Positions 1 to 15,216 of a DNA stretch of 64,000 nt are shown here, piece by piece (positions within the stretch are counted from its first letter, which is position 1; every line of letters begins with the position of its first letter). The notes beneath the pieces were generated by a model. That model worked only from the letters and a program-made list of their open reading frames with translations. It was not told where the DNA came from and searched no databases. A program made the translations under genes and the position numbers. The stretch comes from Alnus glutinosa (lineage: Eukaryota; Streptophyta; Magnoliopsida; Fagales; Betulaceae): the NCBI RefSeq assembly GCF_958979055.1, contig NC_084886.1:18224654-18288653 (forward strand). The letters run 5' to 3'.

Positions 1-1593
1 TATCCATGGCTTCACTAGATTAAGATAAAAATACCATTAACTTTACAACAAGAAATTTAACACGGTAGAAGCACGTCATGCTATATATGCATATTTAATG
101 TAAAACCATATTCTATACCATTCTTTTTCTACCTTTTGTTTCTTAAATTTCAATCTTAGATGGGATTTTGGAGTAGGTACAGCTGAAAGTCCTTTGGCCA
201 AACAACATATTGAGCCTCGAGGGGAAAAGGTAATGCTTGTCACCGTTAAAAACATAATGGAAGAATAGCATTAATGCTTGTAACATTTTAAAAATTTGAG
301 GTAGCAAAAGTTGGTCTTAATTGAAAATAAATTCATTTATTACATCTACAATTCATGAGAAGGTAGCTTTTTTAAACTGACGGTCAAAGGGAGTAATATT
401 TCTTTGTCAAACTTCTTGATGTCAGGGTGGGGAAATGAAATCTCTAAACTTTCTTTTTATTCATCATGAACTCAGTGAGAGAGAACCTTAATTAAAATCT
501 AAAACTATATATATAAATACACACACACACACACATATACTATACATGCAAACTCAAGGTACATATTTGAGGTTAAGAAGAAAAATCCTTGTTAGGCTAT
601 GGTTAAATTGGGATTTCCATATGATAGAACTCGAGAGTGAAATTCAAAGATAAATGACAGCCACAACATTGGTTCAGAAGTCCCAATCATAATATTTCAC
701 CTTCGACCAGTGAATTCTTTCAATAATTTTTTGTTTTTACATATTTTCGAGTTGGGTCTTGCATGTGGGGATGGGAGATATATTTATGGTTCTACCTTTT
801 ACTTATAGTATGTATTTTTTCTTTGGATCTCTTGCATTGGAACTCATATCACAGGATTAGAGAGGTCGAAAAGATAGAAAAATTTGGAAGCATTTTAAAG
901 TGGTGTGAAAGGATTTTTATTAAGGCAATATTTCGTTGTTCTTGTTTTGGCTACAGAGGGCCATACCTACAGGCAATGTTAGGCATTTTCATATGCACAC
1001 AGTCCATGCTATGTGCATAAGCGTTCTAAAAATATTTAAACTCCAAAGCTCCAAAACACTATAAAGCATAAACACCATTCTTCTTAAGAATAGGAATAAC
1101 GCTCTAGTCCAAAGAGAATATTTCAATTTTTTGTACATCAAATTGTAGACATCCATAGTTTTATATATTTAATAAACTGAAGCTACTCTTAGATGGGCCC
1201 CAATGATAATAACTAAGCAATGGATTTTGCTCTCACTCTCCACGAGAGCTTAAGGCATTGTGAAAGTAAATGAAATTGAATTGATTTTAACTGTCCAAAA
1301 CATCTAGGGTGTATTTAGATCATTTAAATATAACATGGAAGCCCTTTTTTGTTTCCTAAAAAAGGCTTGTTTTTCATTCAACAAGGGGGGACATTTTCAG
1401 AGAATTGAGGAGTATATATGGCAGCATTTAATGGATAAACATAACTTTATAATGATCTTTGGTTAGGCTTAGAGATTATACAGTGTTTGCATGATAAAAT
1501 TCTCACGGAAGCAGTACATATATTGCACATTTACATGCTGTATTTCTGGGAATTTCTAATTGTCTCCATGATGATTTCTTGCATGCTTGGTTC

Positions 1594-1845
1594 ACAATTA
1601 TAACCCAAATACACTAATTACACCTAAATCAGAATGTAATAGTTATCCAGCACCATTTTCCCCAAATACCTCACTAGCTAGCATTTGTAATCAAGAGAAA
1701 TGCAAGGACGAAATATGTTCTACCGGTTAACAATTATAACCCAAATACACTAATTACACCTAAACCAGAATCTAATAAGAACTACAGCGTCATCTTTCCC
1801 AAATATCTCACTAGCATTTGTAATAAAGAGAAATCATAGGATGGA
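1594..1845. repeat. Two-copy direct repeat
   Basis: Two diverged copies, at about 1594-1712 and 1730-1845, share the order of blocks ACAATTATAACCCAAATACA, TTACACCTAAA and CTCACTAG...CATTTGTAAT. No coding content is seen. Confidence 0.6.
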
Positions 1846-2354
1846 ATATGAAAGAGATCAGCTAGAGGAGAAACTCACAGAATTTTTTAAATGGCAGCTA
1901 GCTAGCGATCCAAGTTGACGACGTCTAGACACAACGGTGGTGGAGAGGGATTTTTTTGGCTGTTTGCGACTTGCTATGCACTGATATTGTTATCAGTGAG
2001 GGAGGCTAGCAAGGCAGAGTAAGAGATCGAGCGGGAAGTGTAAAATTCACCCGCCCGTTTCTACAAAATACATGGCAACGTGGGATACCTGGCGTCTTAT
2101 ATCATCGTGGGGATACTTAGCGACACATAGCAAATCGTCTGCAAGTCCTGCGTCTTTCAGCTTAATCACGGCTTCAACCCACGTCCTTTGCGTGTAGCAC
2201 GTCTTCATTCCTTCACGTCTTCAACCCACGACGATAACTCTGGCCAGCACACGTCTTCAGTCCTTCACGAAAGTGAGAATTCGGACTTGAGTACAAGTCC
2301 TTTGAAGAAGGACTCAGCAAACGCACGTCCCTTTTACGAAAGTAGTGCTTCTAC

Positions 2355-2386
<32 letters not shown>

Positions 2387-2439
2387 GATTGAGTCTTCAA
2401 ACTGGACTTGAAGTCCTCTGAGAAATGACTCATCATCAT

Positions 2440-2810
2440 CACATCTAACTTGTAGTACTCATGACTCTAGTGAATAGGCAGGGACGTAATTTGTTTTGTT
2501 TTTTTTTTTTTTTTTTTTTTTGAAAGAGCAAGGACGTCAGTTTTATGGCTATTTAGGATTTTTTTTTTTTTTTTTAAAGAGCAGGCGTCAGTTTTAGGAG
2601 AAATAACTGGTCAATGGTCAAGTTTGAATTCAAACTTTCTTGACCATATCATATCAGATGGCTATTGCCTATTTAGGTTTTTACTTTTTTTTTCTTTTTT
2701 TTTTTTTGGAAAGAATAAGGACGTCAGTTTAGGATATATTGCTCCAATGGTCAAGTTTCAAACTTTCTTGACTGTATCATATCATATGGCTATTTAGGAA
2801 TTTTTTTTAA
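2440..2810. repeat. Degenerate repeats around GGACGTCA and long T tracts
   Basis: Segments carrying GGACGTCAGTTT or close variants, a T tract, GGTCAAGTTT...AAACTTTCTTGAC and ATGGCTATT...TTTAGG recur two to three times. The TGGTCAAGTTT/AAACTTTCTTGAC pair can itself form a short stem. This looks like local duplication of a MITE-like sequence; its class is not known. Confidence 0.5.
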
Positions 2811-3078
2811 AAAAAATTTCTTTTGTTTAAAAATAAAAAAAATTATCCACGAAAATGTATTTCAAATTAATCTTAATCTATCTCTTCAATGAGTAATATT
2901 TTATTCTGACGAAATTCAAGAGAATTTTGAGACCTTTCTAATAAGGCAGCGTAATATTCATCCAAAAGTAGTTAAAACTCTGTATATTACATCACTTTAT
3001 TGAAGGGTAGTAGGAAAAAAAGACTTAAAGACCCTGATTCTAACGGCTTCCTTAAAATAAGACTTTATCTCTTAGTTA

Positions 3079-3158
3079 AGGAGTCATTTTTGTAAAAGGT
3101 AGTGATACTCTGCAATTAAAGAAGTCATTTTTGTAAAAGGTAGTGATATTATGCAATT
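3079..3158. repeat. 40-bp direct tandem duplication
   Basis: Two adjacent 40-bp units share GTCATTTTTGTAAAAGGTAG followed by TGATA and TGCAATT, with a few differences. Confidence 0.6.
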
Positions 3159-4593
3159 CACAACCTTTTTGCAAAAGGTAGTGAAAAAAAAAGACCCTAA
3201 ATACCTAATTTTTTTGTAGTATTGTTAGCCTCACTCTAAAGTGTATTTGTTATGCATTAAATAAAAATAAAAAAATAAAAAAATAAAAAACTTTTTTAAG
3301 ATGGGTGGATAGCTTAAACAATTAACTTGTAACATTTTTGTTCGAATATAAAAGGGACAAAAGCAGATGACAATCCAATTAGTAGCACATCTTTCTCTCC
3401 AAAATTGTCGGCATTAATATATGAATCTATAAAGCTAATTGAATCTACTTCCTGTGTAAACAGTGGTGGGGTGTTCTAATTACTAAGAATATTAATTGAT
3501 TTGCATGATATCCTCCTAGTAAGGAATTTTCTCAAACACTTGATATGCATTCCAATTCTTGTTATCTTATAAATATACACAAAATTCATCAATTTTATGT
3601 AACTGAAGAGAGTCAAGATAGAGAAACAAATTCTGGCATTCACACTTTCAAGATCAAGATTGAAGAAGGTTTTTGGTTGTTATGACTTCCGGTATGTTCT
3701 AATTTATTGTGAAAATCATGATAGGTAAAGATCTTGGGATTTATTTTATATTATTGTTGAGAATAATTCCATTAAGATCAGCCCATCAAAAGAATCATGA
3801 GCTTTCGGCTCAGTACCGGCCGAAGGAGGAGATAGCAGGACTCCCGAAAAGTCCTATCGAGGGAGATAGACATTAAGCAATCAAGACAGCAGTACTTCCG
3901 AAAAGTCCAATCCTGGAAGTCAGACACCAAGCAGTTATTCCCAAGAATACGTGACAGGAGGTTAATCTAGACTTAGTCCCGAGAATGTAGACAACTCGGG
4001 ACAAAGAGTCAACTCAGCTAGCCAAGGCCCAAAACAAGTTTGTCCCGAAAAATCAAGTATCAAGTATCAATTATCCCAAGAGATTCGGATTAAAACTCTA
4101 CTCTAATAAGAGTCATAATCCGATCAGCAGTCCTATCCCCAGTAGAATCAGGATAGGGCTCCTAGTCCAATCTGATCTCGAATTTTTCGGGATCATATTA
4201 TATATCTAATAAAGGATCAAAGTCCTAGTGAAATTCTGACAATATTCCTAAATCAAGAAAGAGCAGGAATCCTAATTCAGGTTGAACTCCAAATCTATGC
4301 CTATAAAGGCTCATCCCCCAAGTATAAGTTTAGAAGTTCATTGAGAATAATTTTTTCACAGAAGCTAATTTAGTTGTTTTGCAGTAATCTTAGAAAGCAT
4401 GAAGAACAGCGAAAAACGTGCAGCTCACACCATACCAAAAACTATACCAACTGTAATGTCTAGGACATTATTTAATAATTAAAGTAAAAATTTGTGTAAA
4501 TAATTGATTAAACTTAATTAGGTGCATTTAAAAAAATGCAAAAGAATATTTTTCAAGTCCAAAGAAAAGAAAATAAAAATAATTAATTAATTA

Positions 4594-4596
<3 letters not shown>

Positions 4597-4640
<44 letters not shown>

Positions 4641-4723
4641 GAAGTGGTGAGGCGCAGGGCGCAAGACCTGCGCCCCACCACTAAACAAGAAGGGCCATGT
4701 GGCCCTTCTAAAAGAAAAGAAGA

Positions 4724-4782
<59 letters not shown>
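4597..4782. repeat. Two TA microsatellites
   Basis: Pure (TA)n tracts lie at about 4599-4639 and 4729-4783. Between them a GGCGCAGG...CCTGCGCC and AAGGGCCA...TGGCCCTT pair forms short palindromes. A related pair of palindromes recurs at about 5760-5818. Confidence 0.8.
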
Positions 4783-4787
<5 letters not shown>

Positions 4788-4832
4788 AAACAACAAAGAA
4801 AAGTAAAGGAAAAAGAAAAGAATTAAAAATAA

Positions 4833-5732
4833 GGGATAAATACCCCATTGGTACTTGAGTTTTACGTGTTTTTAAATTTAGTACTTCAGTTTTATTTTGT
4901 ATCATAGGTGATACCTGAATTACGTGTCAACCGCTGAGGTTGACACGTGGCACTACATAAAAAAAAATTAAAAATTAAAAATTAAAATCTTTAGAAAATG
5001 ATTAAAAATAATAAAATTTTAAAAAAAAAAATTAAAAAAAGAAAAAAGAAGAGGGGTGGCTGAGCCACCCCCCTTGGCCACCATGGGGGTGGCCGGCCAC
5101 CCCCATTTTGGCCAAGGTGGCCGGTCTGGCCCCTATGGGGTGGGGGTGGTTCGGCCACCCCACAGTTGAAAAAAAAAAAATAAAAAAAATAAAAAAATTT
5201 GAAGGGTTTTGGCCCTAGGGGGTGGCCGAACCACCCCCGTGGCCCTAGGGGGTGGTTCGGCCACCCCCAAGGGCCAACCCTCAATTTTTTTTTTTTTTCA
5301 ACTGTGGGGTGGCCGAACCACCCCCTATGGGGTGGTTTGGCCACCCCAGACCGGTCAGACCGGCCAAGGGGGTGGCTGGGCCACCTCCTTGGCCAAAATG
5401 GGGGTGGCCGGCCACCCCCATGGTGGCCAAGGGGGGTGGCTCAGCCACCCCTCTTCTTTTTTCTTTTTTTAATTTTCTTTTTTAAAATTTTATTATTTTT
5501 AATCATTTTTTAAAGATTTTAATTTTTAATTTTTAATTTTTTTTTATGTAGTGCCACGTGTCAACCTCAGCGGTTGACACCTGGCGAACCGTTAAAATTT
5601 GGACGGAAAATCTAACAGAGGTACCAAATGGGTTTTTACCCTTAATTCAGGTACCACCTATGATACAAAACAAAACTGAAGTACTAAATTTAAAAACACG
5701 TAAAACTCAGGTACCAATGGGGTATTTATCCC
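4833..5732. mobile_element. 900-bp foldback MULE-type element
   Basis: The element starts GGGATAAATACCCC, ends GGGGTATTTATCCC, and has the perfect 9-bp target duplication TAAAAATAA (4824-4832 and 5733-5741), as expected for Mutator-like elements. Nearly the whole element is one long inverted repeat: each arm carries the terminal repeat, a GTCAACC...GGTTGAC palindrome, an A/T-rich segment and GTGGCC/GGCCAC-rich blocks, meeting in a palindromic centre near 5240. The left arm lacks a roughly 65-bp segment kept in the right arm (about 5585-5650). It has no coding capacity. A relative lies at 44753-45308. Confidence 0.85.
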
Positions 5733-7316
5733 TAAAAATAAAAGGAAATATAATAGCATGTGGGGCAACCTGCGCCCCACATGCGTAAAAGTTGAATGAA
5801 GGGCCAAATGGCCCTTCACTAATAAAAGGAAGAAGAGGCTCCCGAGAGCCTTATTTCAGAAAATGGAGAGTTCCTCATTTCTCTTTCCTTAAGGTTTTTA
5901 TACAAAATCCATGATCTACGAAGATCTAACGGTCCGATCTTCGATCCGTCTTCGAAAACGTGATCCCTGCACGTGGATCTACGTTTCCACCGATCGTTTT
6001 TAGGTAAAACACTAAACTCATGATTTCGTAATTTTGGGTTAAAATATTGAAATGTGAGTTTAATCTAGTATTTTCTTTAGGTAATGGGTTACTTGGAACT
6101 TGCTTAAGACTACCCAAACCATGGATTTTGGTTTGGTGAATTTTGGTAAGTTTCTTTAAACCCTAACTTTTGAGTTATGTATTTTAATTGCGATTTCTTG
6201 TGTCTAATCCTAAGTAAATCTTATGGGTTAGTGTTATTAGTGTTTAAATAGCAATATTATGTTATGGGTTAGTAAAATAAATTATGGTTTAAGTTTAGAA
6301 ACTCTAATTTGATGGGTTAAATTAATTTAGAGTTTTTAAGTGTAAAACCTAGATTGTTAATTTGTGGATTAATTGTGGTTATAGTGATGATTAATCCTAA
6401 AGTAGCTATAGGTTTTGTAAAAAAAAAAAATAAGTATTTATGAATTAGGTTCTAATATTAGTAAAGATAAATAATTATGGGTATTTAGCTTAAATAGTAT
6501 TTGCGAAGTTAACCATAAAATTTTCTTAGGGGTTAATGTCATTTTAAATGAGTTAATAATTATTGTAAAAGATTAATGAAAATAATATTAGAGTTAATGA
6601 TATTGAGAAAATGTTAGTGAAAAAAATGATCTAGAGATTAGTGAATATAATTTTAGGGCTAATATTATTATAAGCGTTAGTGAAAATAATTTACGGGTTT
6701 GTAAAATTAATTGCAGGTTAGTAATTAATTAAATAGTAATTTTAATATCTAATCCTTAGTAAATACTTCGGGTTAGTATTGTTTGAGTTTTAGATAGTGT
6801 CTAAGATTTATAGGTAGATGTTTGGAACCCTTAAAAACATTATGGGTTTTTCAACGGTTTAGCCTTGAGCGATTCAAGTGCTAATTAGGGTGTTAATTAT
6901 TTAAAGTGCTAAATAGTACAATGTGTTATTCCACAGTGATACATTGCAAGGTGGTGTCTATGAGACCTAGTGCTTGATATCCGCGCAGCCAAAGTGAGTA
7001 TTCTACTCACTGAGAAGATATATTTTCGTATTTTATAGAAATGCAAATGATAGATAATTTTCTACTGAACCAACGATATGTTAACATGTATGCTTTGAAT
7101 GTTTTAAGTAGTTTCAATTATGTTGAAATATCAATGATGTTATGAAATGATGCATAAATGAAATGTTTGAATCGATTTAAAGTGTCTGACTATGTACTGC
7201 AATCCTGCAAAGAAAAATAAAGAAAATTTCATGTTGATTGGTTCATGGTATTTGAAGAAAGCATGATTTGCAAAGAATAGGAGTATAGAGTTAGAATTGT
7301 AAAGCATAAAACATGA

Positions 7317-7455
7317 GACCCATAATAAAGAAGAGAGAGGCTCATAATAAAGAAGAGAGCGTGAGGCTCATAATAAAGAAGAGAGCATGAGGCTCATAAT
7401 AATGAAGAGAGCGTGAGGCTAATAATAATGAAGAGAGCGTGAGGCTCATAATGAA
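7317..7455 (+). repeat. Minisatellite of about 30-bp units
   Basis: Roughly five units of the form GGCTCATAATAAAGAAGAGA plus GCGTGA are seen, decaying at the right end. They lie inside the 4452-8449 element. Confidence 0.8.
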
Positions 7456-7494
7456 CAAAAAGACTATCATGAGCATGCATAGTATTGTTTAAAT

Positions 7495-7695
7495 TGTGTA
7501 ATGTTTTCATGATAAGTATATTGTAGTTTTGCTAGACGTATTAGTATGCATAAGAGTCTTGATAGAAAAAGAACTTATGTATATTGGTATCGGATTGTGT
7601 GATGTTTTTATGAAAATATATTGTAGTTTTGCTAGACGTATTAGTATGCATAAAAGTCTTGATAGAAAAAGAACTTATGTATATTGGTATCGGAT
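7495..7695 (+). repeat. About 100-bp direct duplication
   Basis: Two near-identical segments (about 7495-7594 and 7598-7694) share TATTGTAGTTTTGCTAGACG, ATTAGTATGCATAA and GAACTTATGTATATTGGTAT. Confidence 0.8.
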
Positions 7696-8598
7696 GGTTG
7701 CATGATTTAAATGTCATTGTGTTCTATAACGAATCTTTTTGTATAATACTAGCTGCCCACAGTATTTAAATGTTTTCTATTAGTCAGTGTCCGCTAAATC
7801 AGCTATGGGGATTTTCAAACAAAAATATATAAAATTGGTGGCTGTTATAGTGTACGCATGACTAGAAAAGAAAAGTTGGTTCTTTGCGAAAACTCAGTGA
7901 ATAGTATACCTCTGAGGTCTTAGTGCATTTATTTATGCTAAGGCGGTGGGCTCATAATTCCACCTGTACGGATGCGGCAACCTCCCGCAACCGTGCAGAC
8001 ATTGATGCTTTGGTTGCAGGTCCTGCGGATATAGATATTGACTCGTCCACCTAGCGTATAGGATATTATGATTGGAACACATCGCGACAGTCATAAGTCA
8101 CGGACTCATGGGTAGTCCGCATTTTGGGATATTTTATCCATGGCTCGTGTCCTATGTGGCACATGTATTTGTTGAGCCTATATTTTAGAATGTAATTAGT
8201 GTAATATGTTATATAAGCCTTAAATAGTTAGACTTGTAAATGGCTCTTGTTGTAATTAACTGTTGTATATTAGATGTATTTTCGCTTATGATATGTGTTC
8301 CGCTGCACATTGATTATTATATTCCGCTGTTAAATGTAACTCTGATTATCAGGTGCATGTTATGGAACATGTGTCATATGTTGGCTAAGCAACATGTAGT
8401 CGTGCCACTGTGAAGATCCGTTTGTATGTTAAAAAAAAGGGTCGTCACACCAACAATTATATGGACTAATTTTACATTTCGAACTCCGGTAATCATTTGG
8501 CCCCAACTCGCAACAGTAGAAAAACAATACACACGGTAGCACTAGACAAGTAATTCATTCCAGCAACGCCACAAACAGGTGCAAAAGACGGGGACAAA

Positions 8599-11752
<3,154 letters not shown>

Positions 11753-12228
11753 GAGTGCTGCTACTCTTACACGGTTACACCGACATTTTTACACCCGATG
11801 TGGCAACACCAACACCTGCATCACATATATATTTTTCTTTTTAAAAAAGGAGACAGGCTAAGAAAATTTTTGGGAGGAGAGGCCGGAAACCGAGCATCCC
11901 GTGGGAGGAGAGGCCAGAACCCAAGTGTCCTGCCACAACCCAGTCGAACCCAACCCGAGCAGATCTCTCCGGCCGTCTCGAGCGCCTCTGCCTCCCTCCC
12001 TCTTGTTCTCTTCACCATCTTTGGCAGATTCATTGGCCGGAAACCCGCCCACACGGGCCGACCCGCCTCTCGCCATTACTCTCTCCAGTAGATCCGGTCG
12101 TCCCGAGCTTCCCCGTAATTTTCTCCCCTCTTGCCGACCGTCCAACGAGTCCGGCACTCTCTTCTCCGGCCGTCCTGAGTGCCGGCAATCCCAACAAGCC
12201 GGCGACCCCCTCCTGCTTTCTCCTCTTC

Positions 12229-12259
<31 letters not shown>

Positions 12260-12294
12260 TTTTTTTCGGGGTGTAAAAAGTTGGGGCATTTTCC
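11753..12294. mobile_element. About 540-bp TIR-type element, GC-rich interior
   Basis: Unit 2 (19045-19060) has the uninterrupted sequence, which identifies this as an insertion. AACAAAA is repeated at both edges (11746-11752 and 12295-12301). Imperfect inverted ends contain TTTTTACACCC at the left and GGGTGTAAAAAG at the right. The interior (CGGCCGGAAACCCGCC...) is shared with the element at 26230-26876. Open frames here are low-complexity and not credible genes. Confidence 0.65.
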
Positions 12295-12495
12295 AACAAA
12301 AATGACTTGCTGTGCAGTGAGACGCAAAATGATACAGATTGAGTTAAATCAGTCTTAGTTCGACATGGGCACTCAATGTTTTAACAGCAGCCGATTTCTC
12401 TATCGTACCCAAACGGCGTCTAAATCACAGGCAAAAAAAAGAAACACAGTTTTAGTGAAAAAAATATATACATACCCTCTTAAATTATTATTTAT

Positions 12496-13429
12496 GCTCT
12501 GTTTATTTCGACGCAAAATGATTTCTATCGTAAAATATTTTCGATGAAATCAATTTCAAAAGAAATTATTTTCTCGAAAATATTTTTCGGCATTTGGTTC
12601 GCACGAAAAAATTACGAAAAATGAAAATGCAAATGTCGCCGGAATTCGGCAACGACCGGTCGCCGTCATCGGAATCCAGAGAGCATGATTGGCCAATCCG
12701 GTCAAAATTGCCGGATTCCGAAAAAACACCTCCGGGCCCGGTCAGATCCGGCCGGATCCGGTCATTTTGGCCGGATCTCGGCAGGATCAGCGGCCGGGTC
12801 CAGACACTGATCCGGCCGGATTCCGGCCATTTTGGCTAGATCTGGCCAGATCAGTGTCCGGATCCGGTCAGATCAGGCTGGATTCCGGCCATTTTGGCCA
12901 GAGCCGGCCGAATCAGTGTCCGGATCCGGTCAGATCCGGCCGGATCAGTGTCCGGATCCGGTCAAATCAGGCCGGATTCCGGCCATTTTGGCCGGATCCG
13001 GTCAGATCAGGCCGGCTTCCGGCCGGTTTCTGTCCATGGCTGAATTCCGGCCAGATTCCGCCGGCATTCGGCGCAGTTGCCGAATGTCGCCGGATTCCGT
13101 CGGCCGGCAGTATTCCAGTGGTCGGATTCCGACGCCAGCATTATTCCAGTGACTTGATGATGCCGAATTCCGGTTCTGCCTATTTTTGAACGACCGACTA
13201 TTGCCGAACTCGACCAGTCAGATATCAAACATGCGTGTAAAGACGAAGAATATAATTTTGGAAAACGATTTACGGTTTTAAAAACCGTAAATCGTTTTCC
13301 AAAAATTAAAGAAGGTTTTACGGTCAAACCGAAAATGGTTTTCCTTGACCGTTATTTTCGCCCCTACCAAACACCGTAAAATACCGAAATCATTTTCCAA
13401 AAATCATTTTACGCCGAAACAAACGGAGC
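12496..13429. mobile_element. MULE-type element with GATCCGG-rich tandem interior
   Basis: The terminal inverted repeats begin GCTCTGTTTATTTCGACGC on the left and read GCTCCGTTTGTTTCGGCGT on the right complement. They continue into AAAATGATTT. A 9-bp target duplication with one mismatch flanks it (ATTATTTAT at 12487-12495, ATTAATTAT at 13430-13438). About 12700-13030 is a degenerate satellite-like array of CCGGATCCGGTCAGATC-type units. A near-perfect short palindrome lies at about 13258-13300. The 166-codon frame through the array is a product of the repeats. Confidence 0.8.
12700..13030. repeat. Degenerate GATCCGGTCAGATC-type tandem array
   Basis: Mixed short units built from CCGGATCCGGTCA, GATTCCGGCCATTTTGGC and GATCAGTGTCCG are repeated many times without strict periodicity. 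The array is much more GC-rich than its surroundings. Confidence 0.75.
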
Positions 13430-13438
13430 ATTAATTAT

Positions 13439-14018
13439 TAATATTTCTCAAATTATCAATTATGCTAATGTCCCTTCAAACTATCAAAACATATCAATAT
13501 TTTTCTTAAGACCAATAAAAAGACAAAAATGATCATAATTTTTTTTTTCAATAAGACAAAATTGTCCTTATAAATTCAAAAAAAAAAACTGAAAAGAATA
13601 ACTTTTTTAAAAAACAATTAAATAAAATTAAGGAAAAAAAAATTAATAAAAAAGAACGAAAAAGAACATTTAAAAAAAAAAAAAAAAAAAAAAGAGGAAA
13701 AAAAACTGAAATTTATATATAAAAATAAAATAAAATAAAATAAACCCAAAAAAAAAAAAACCTGTTTTTATTTTTTTTATTTTTTTGTTTTTTTTATAAC
13801 TTTATGTTATTTTTTATTTTTTAAAATAATTTTTTTATTTTTTTTTAAATAATAATAATTTTATGAATGGTGTTTTTGCCAGTAAAGAGAATATTGACAT
13901 TTTTCGGTAGTTTAAAGGGGGAGAGATTGACACAATTAATAATTTATGGAGATATTAACAATGAGATAGTAGTTTAAGAGGATTATTTGTACCTCCTCCT
14001 TTTTTTTCTCTTTCTTCT

Positions 14019-14055
<37 letters not shown>

Positions 14056-15216
14056 CCAATTTTAGTTTAAAAAAGGCTCGGTTAAATAAGAATAACACAA
14101 AATTTTGAATTCTTCTAAATTGTAGGTGTTTTTATAAAATTGACCCACCAAAATTAATTTTTAACTTCAAACTTTTTTATATTTTTAGTTTCGGACCTCT
14201 CAAAATTATTTTTCTAGTTCCACCTCCTGCAAGCAACTAACACCTCACTGCTCCATATGGACCTTGAAGGTGGAAGACTGGAAGTCAAATGGGAATGCCA
14301 TGAGCATAGTCCTGCCTTGATGCCTTCATCGGTCACCACCTCCTCCACTGCGCCCTCTGTCTTTGCCTTTTACGATCACCTTCCTCCATACTCTGACATT
14401 CCATCCACAAAGACGAAAAACTTAATAGAAAAGATGATTTATCATAGTTCTGTAGTTGTGGATGTTGAAAATCACTTTTTAAACTTTGGAAGCTAAAAAC
14501 TTAAAAGTAGTATATATATACTTCGAAGTTGGGGGTACGTATAGTGTATTTTCTTCGAGGGACATTTTTGGAAATTTATGTGTTAAAATCCATGTGCGAC
14601 GCAAGTGACTAACATTCCATCCAAAAAGATAGAAAAACTTAATGGATGAATTAACATGTCAGAATTTGGTAGTTTGTGGGATTCGAATGTCATTTTTTGA
14701 ACTTTAAAGGCTAAAACACAAAAGTGTATTTTCTTCTAATTTTTTTAATTTTGATCGATATTTTTGTCATTGGGGGCCATTGACTCAATTAATAGTTTTA
14801 GGGGACATTAACAATAGGGTAGTAATTTGAGGAGGATGAGTTTGTTTACTTTTTCCATTAATTTATCTCAAGTTGGTATGAGAAATTTCAAATCTACTAT
14901 TTAGAGTTTTGTTGTGATGGGTTGCAAAGTTGTTTATCTTCCAGTATCAAGTGTTTTTGGTGTTGAGAAGTACGGGATGGAATGGATTAATTGGTTTCTT
15001 ATTGGATTCCTACTTTGATGGAAAGTGGAGTTAAAGTTCAATAAGAAAATCGGTCATTTCTCTACCCTCTTTTGTCATTCTTCGCTACCGTAGCATTGTC
15101 AATCCACTTTTAAATTAATCTTAATTAAAAAATAAATAAAAATCAATGGTGAAGTAACATTGCCACATCAGTAGAGAATGATGGAAAAAGAACAAAAGAA
15201 TACAAAATAGCATTTC
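13439..15216. other. AT-rich spacer shared between units 1 and 2
   Basis: No gene is seen. The stretch is rich in A and T homopolymers (for example about 13677-13694 and 14024-14055). It aligns in order with 20990-21545 and 22300-23582 of the next unit, which shows it belongs to the duplicated block. The short open frame at 14257-14496 is not preserved as a gene in the second copy. Confidence 0.7.

Larger units (their letters stand above)
1..3564. other. Gene-poor AT-rich spacer left of the reductase array
   Basis: I find no supported gene here. An 85-codon open frame at 763-1020 has no recognisable domain and no gene context. The stretch holds a TA/CA microsatellite near 505-538, a roughly 136-bp-offset direct repeat (1594-1712 and 1730-1845), a T-tract-rich block of related segments (2440-2810) and a 40-bp direct duplication (3079-3158). 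Homology to the 3' flanks of the downstream reductase copies starts only at about 3565. Confidence 0.6.
4452..8449 (+). mobile_element. Large (about 4.0 kb) non-coding solo LTR-like element
   Basis: It begins TGTAATGTC, ends GGGTCGTCACA and is flanked by the perfect 5-bp duplication CCAAC (4447-4451 and 8450-8454), so it inserted into the older LTR. It has no PBS, Gag or Pol. A leader-like segment follows TAATAAAAGG near 5820, and a GAGTATTCTACTCAC motif at about 6997 resembles one in the element at 33910-36366. The length and TGT...ACA ends suit a long LTR of a Ty3/gypsy chromovirus; that clade assignment is inference. It carries the foldback MULE at 4833-5732, TA microsatellites and minisatellites. 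Confidence 0.7.
3755..8455 (+). mobile_element. Solo LTR of a gypsy-type family, split by a nested element
   Basis: The LTR runs from TGTTGAGAATAA at 3755 to ACTATACCAAC at 4451, and its last base (completing CCAACA) lies at 8455 beyond the nested element. The 5-bp target duplication ATTAT is present at 3750-3754 and 8456-8460. The LTR itself is about 698 bp. Its end (CACACCATACC...ACC AACA) and its TATA region resemble those of the Gag-only element at 29035-32645, so the two belong to related families. The same position in reductase unit 2 (about 15524) is uninterrupted, which gives an empty site. Confidence 0.85.

Noticed and set aside
763..1020. 85-codon open frame
   Set aside because: No domain, homologue or gene context, in AT-rich spacer; length is within chance.
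4587..4905. Open frames rich in Tyr-Ile repeats on both strands
   Set aside because: They are translations of TA microsatellites.
4991..5513. Several overlapping Trp/Gly/Pro-rich open frames on both strands
   Set aside because: They are produced by the palindromic GGTGGC/GCCACC blocks of the foldback MULE.
12594..13189. 166-codon repetitive open frame
   Set aside because: It follows the GATCCGG tandem array within a transposon, with no start context or domain.
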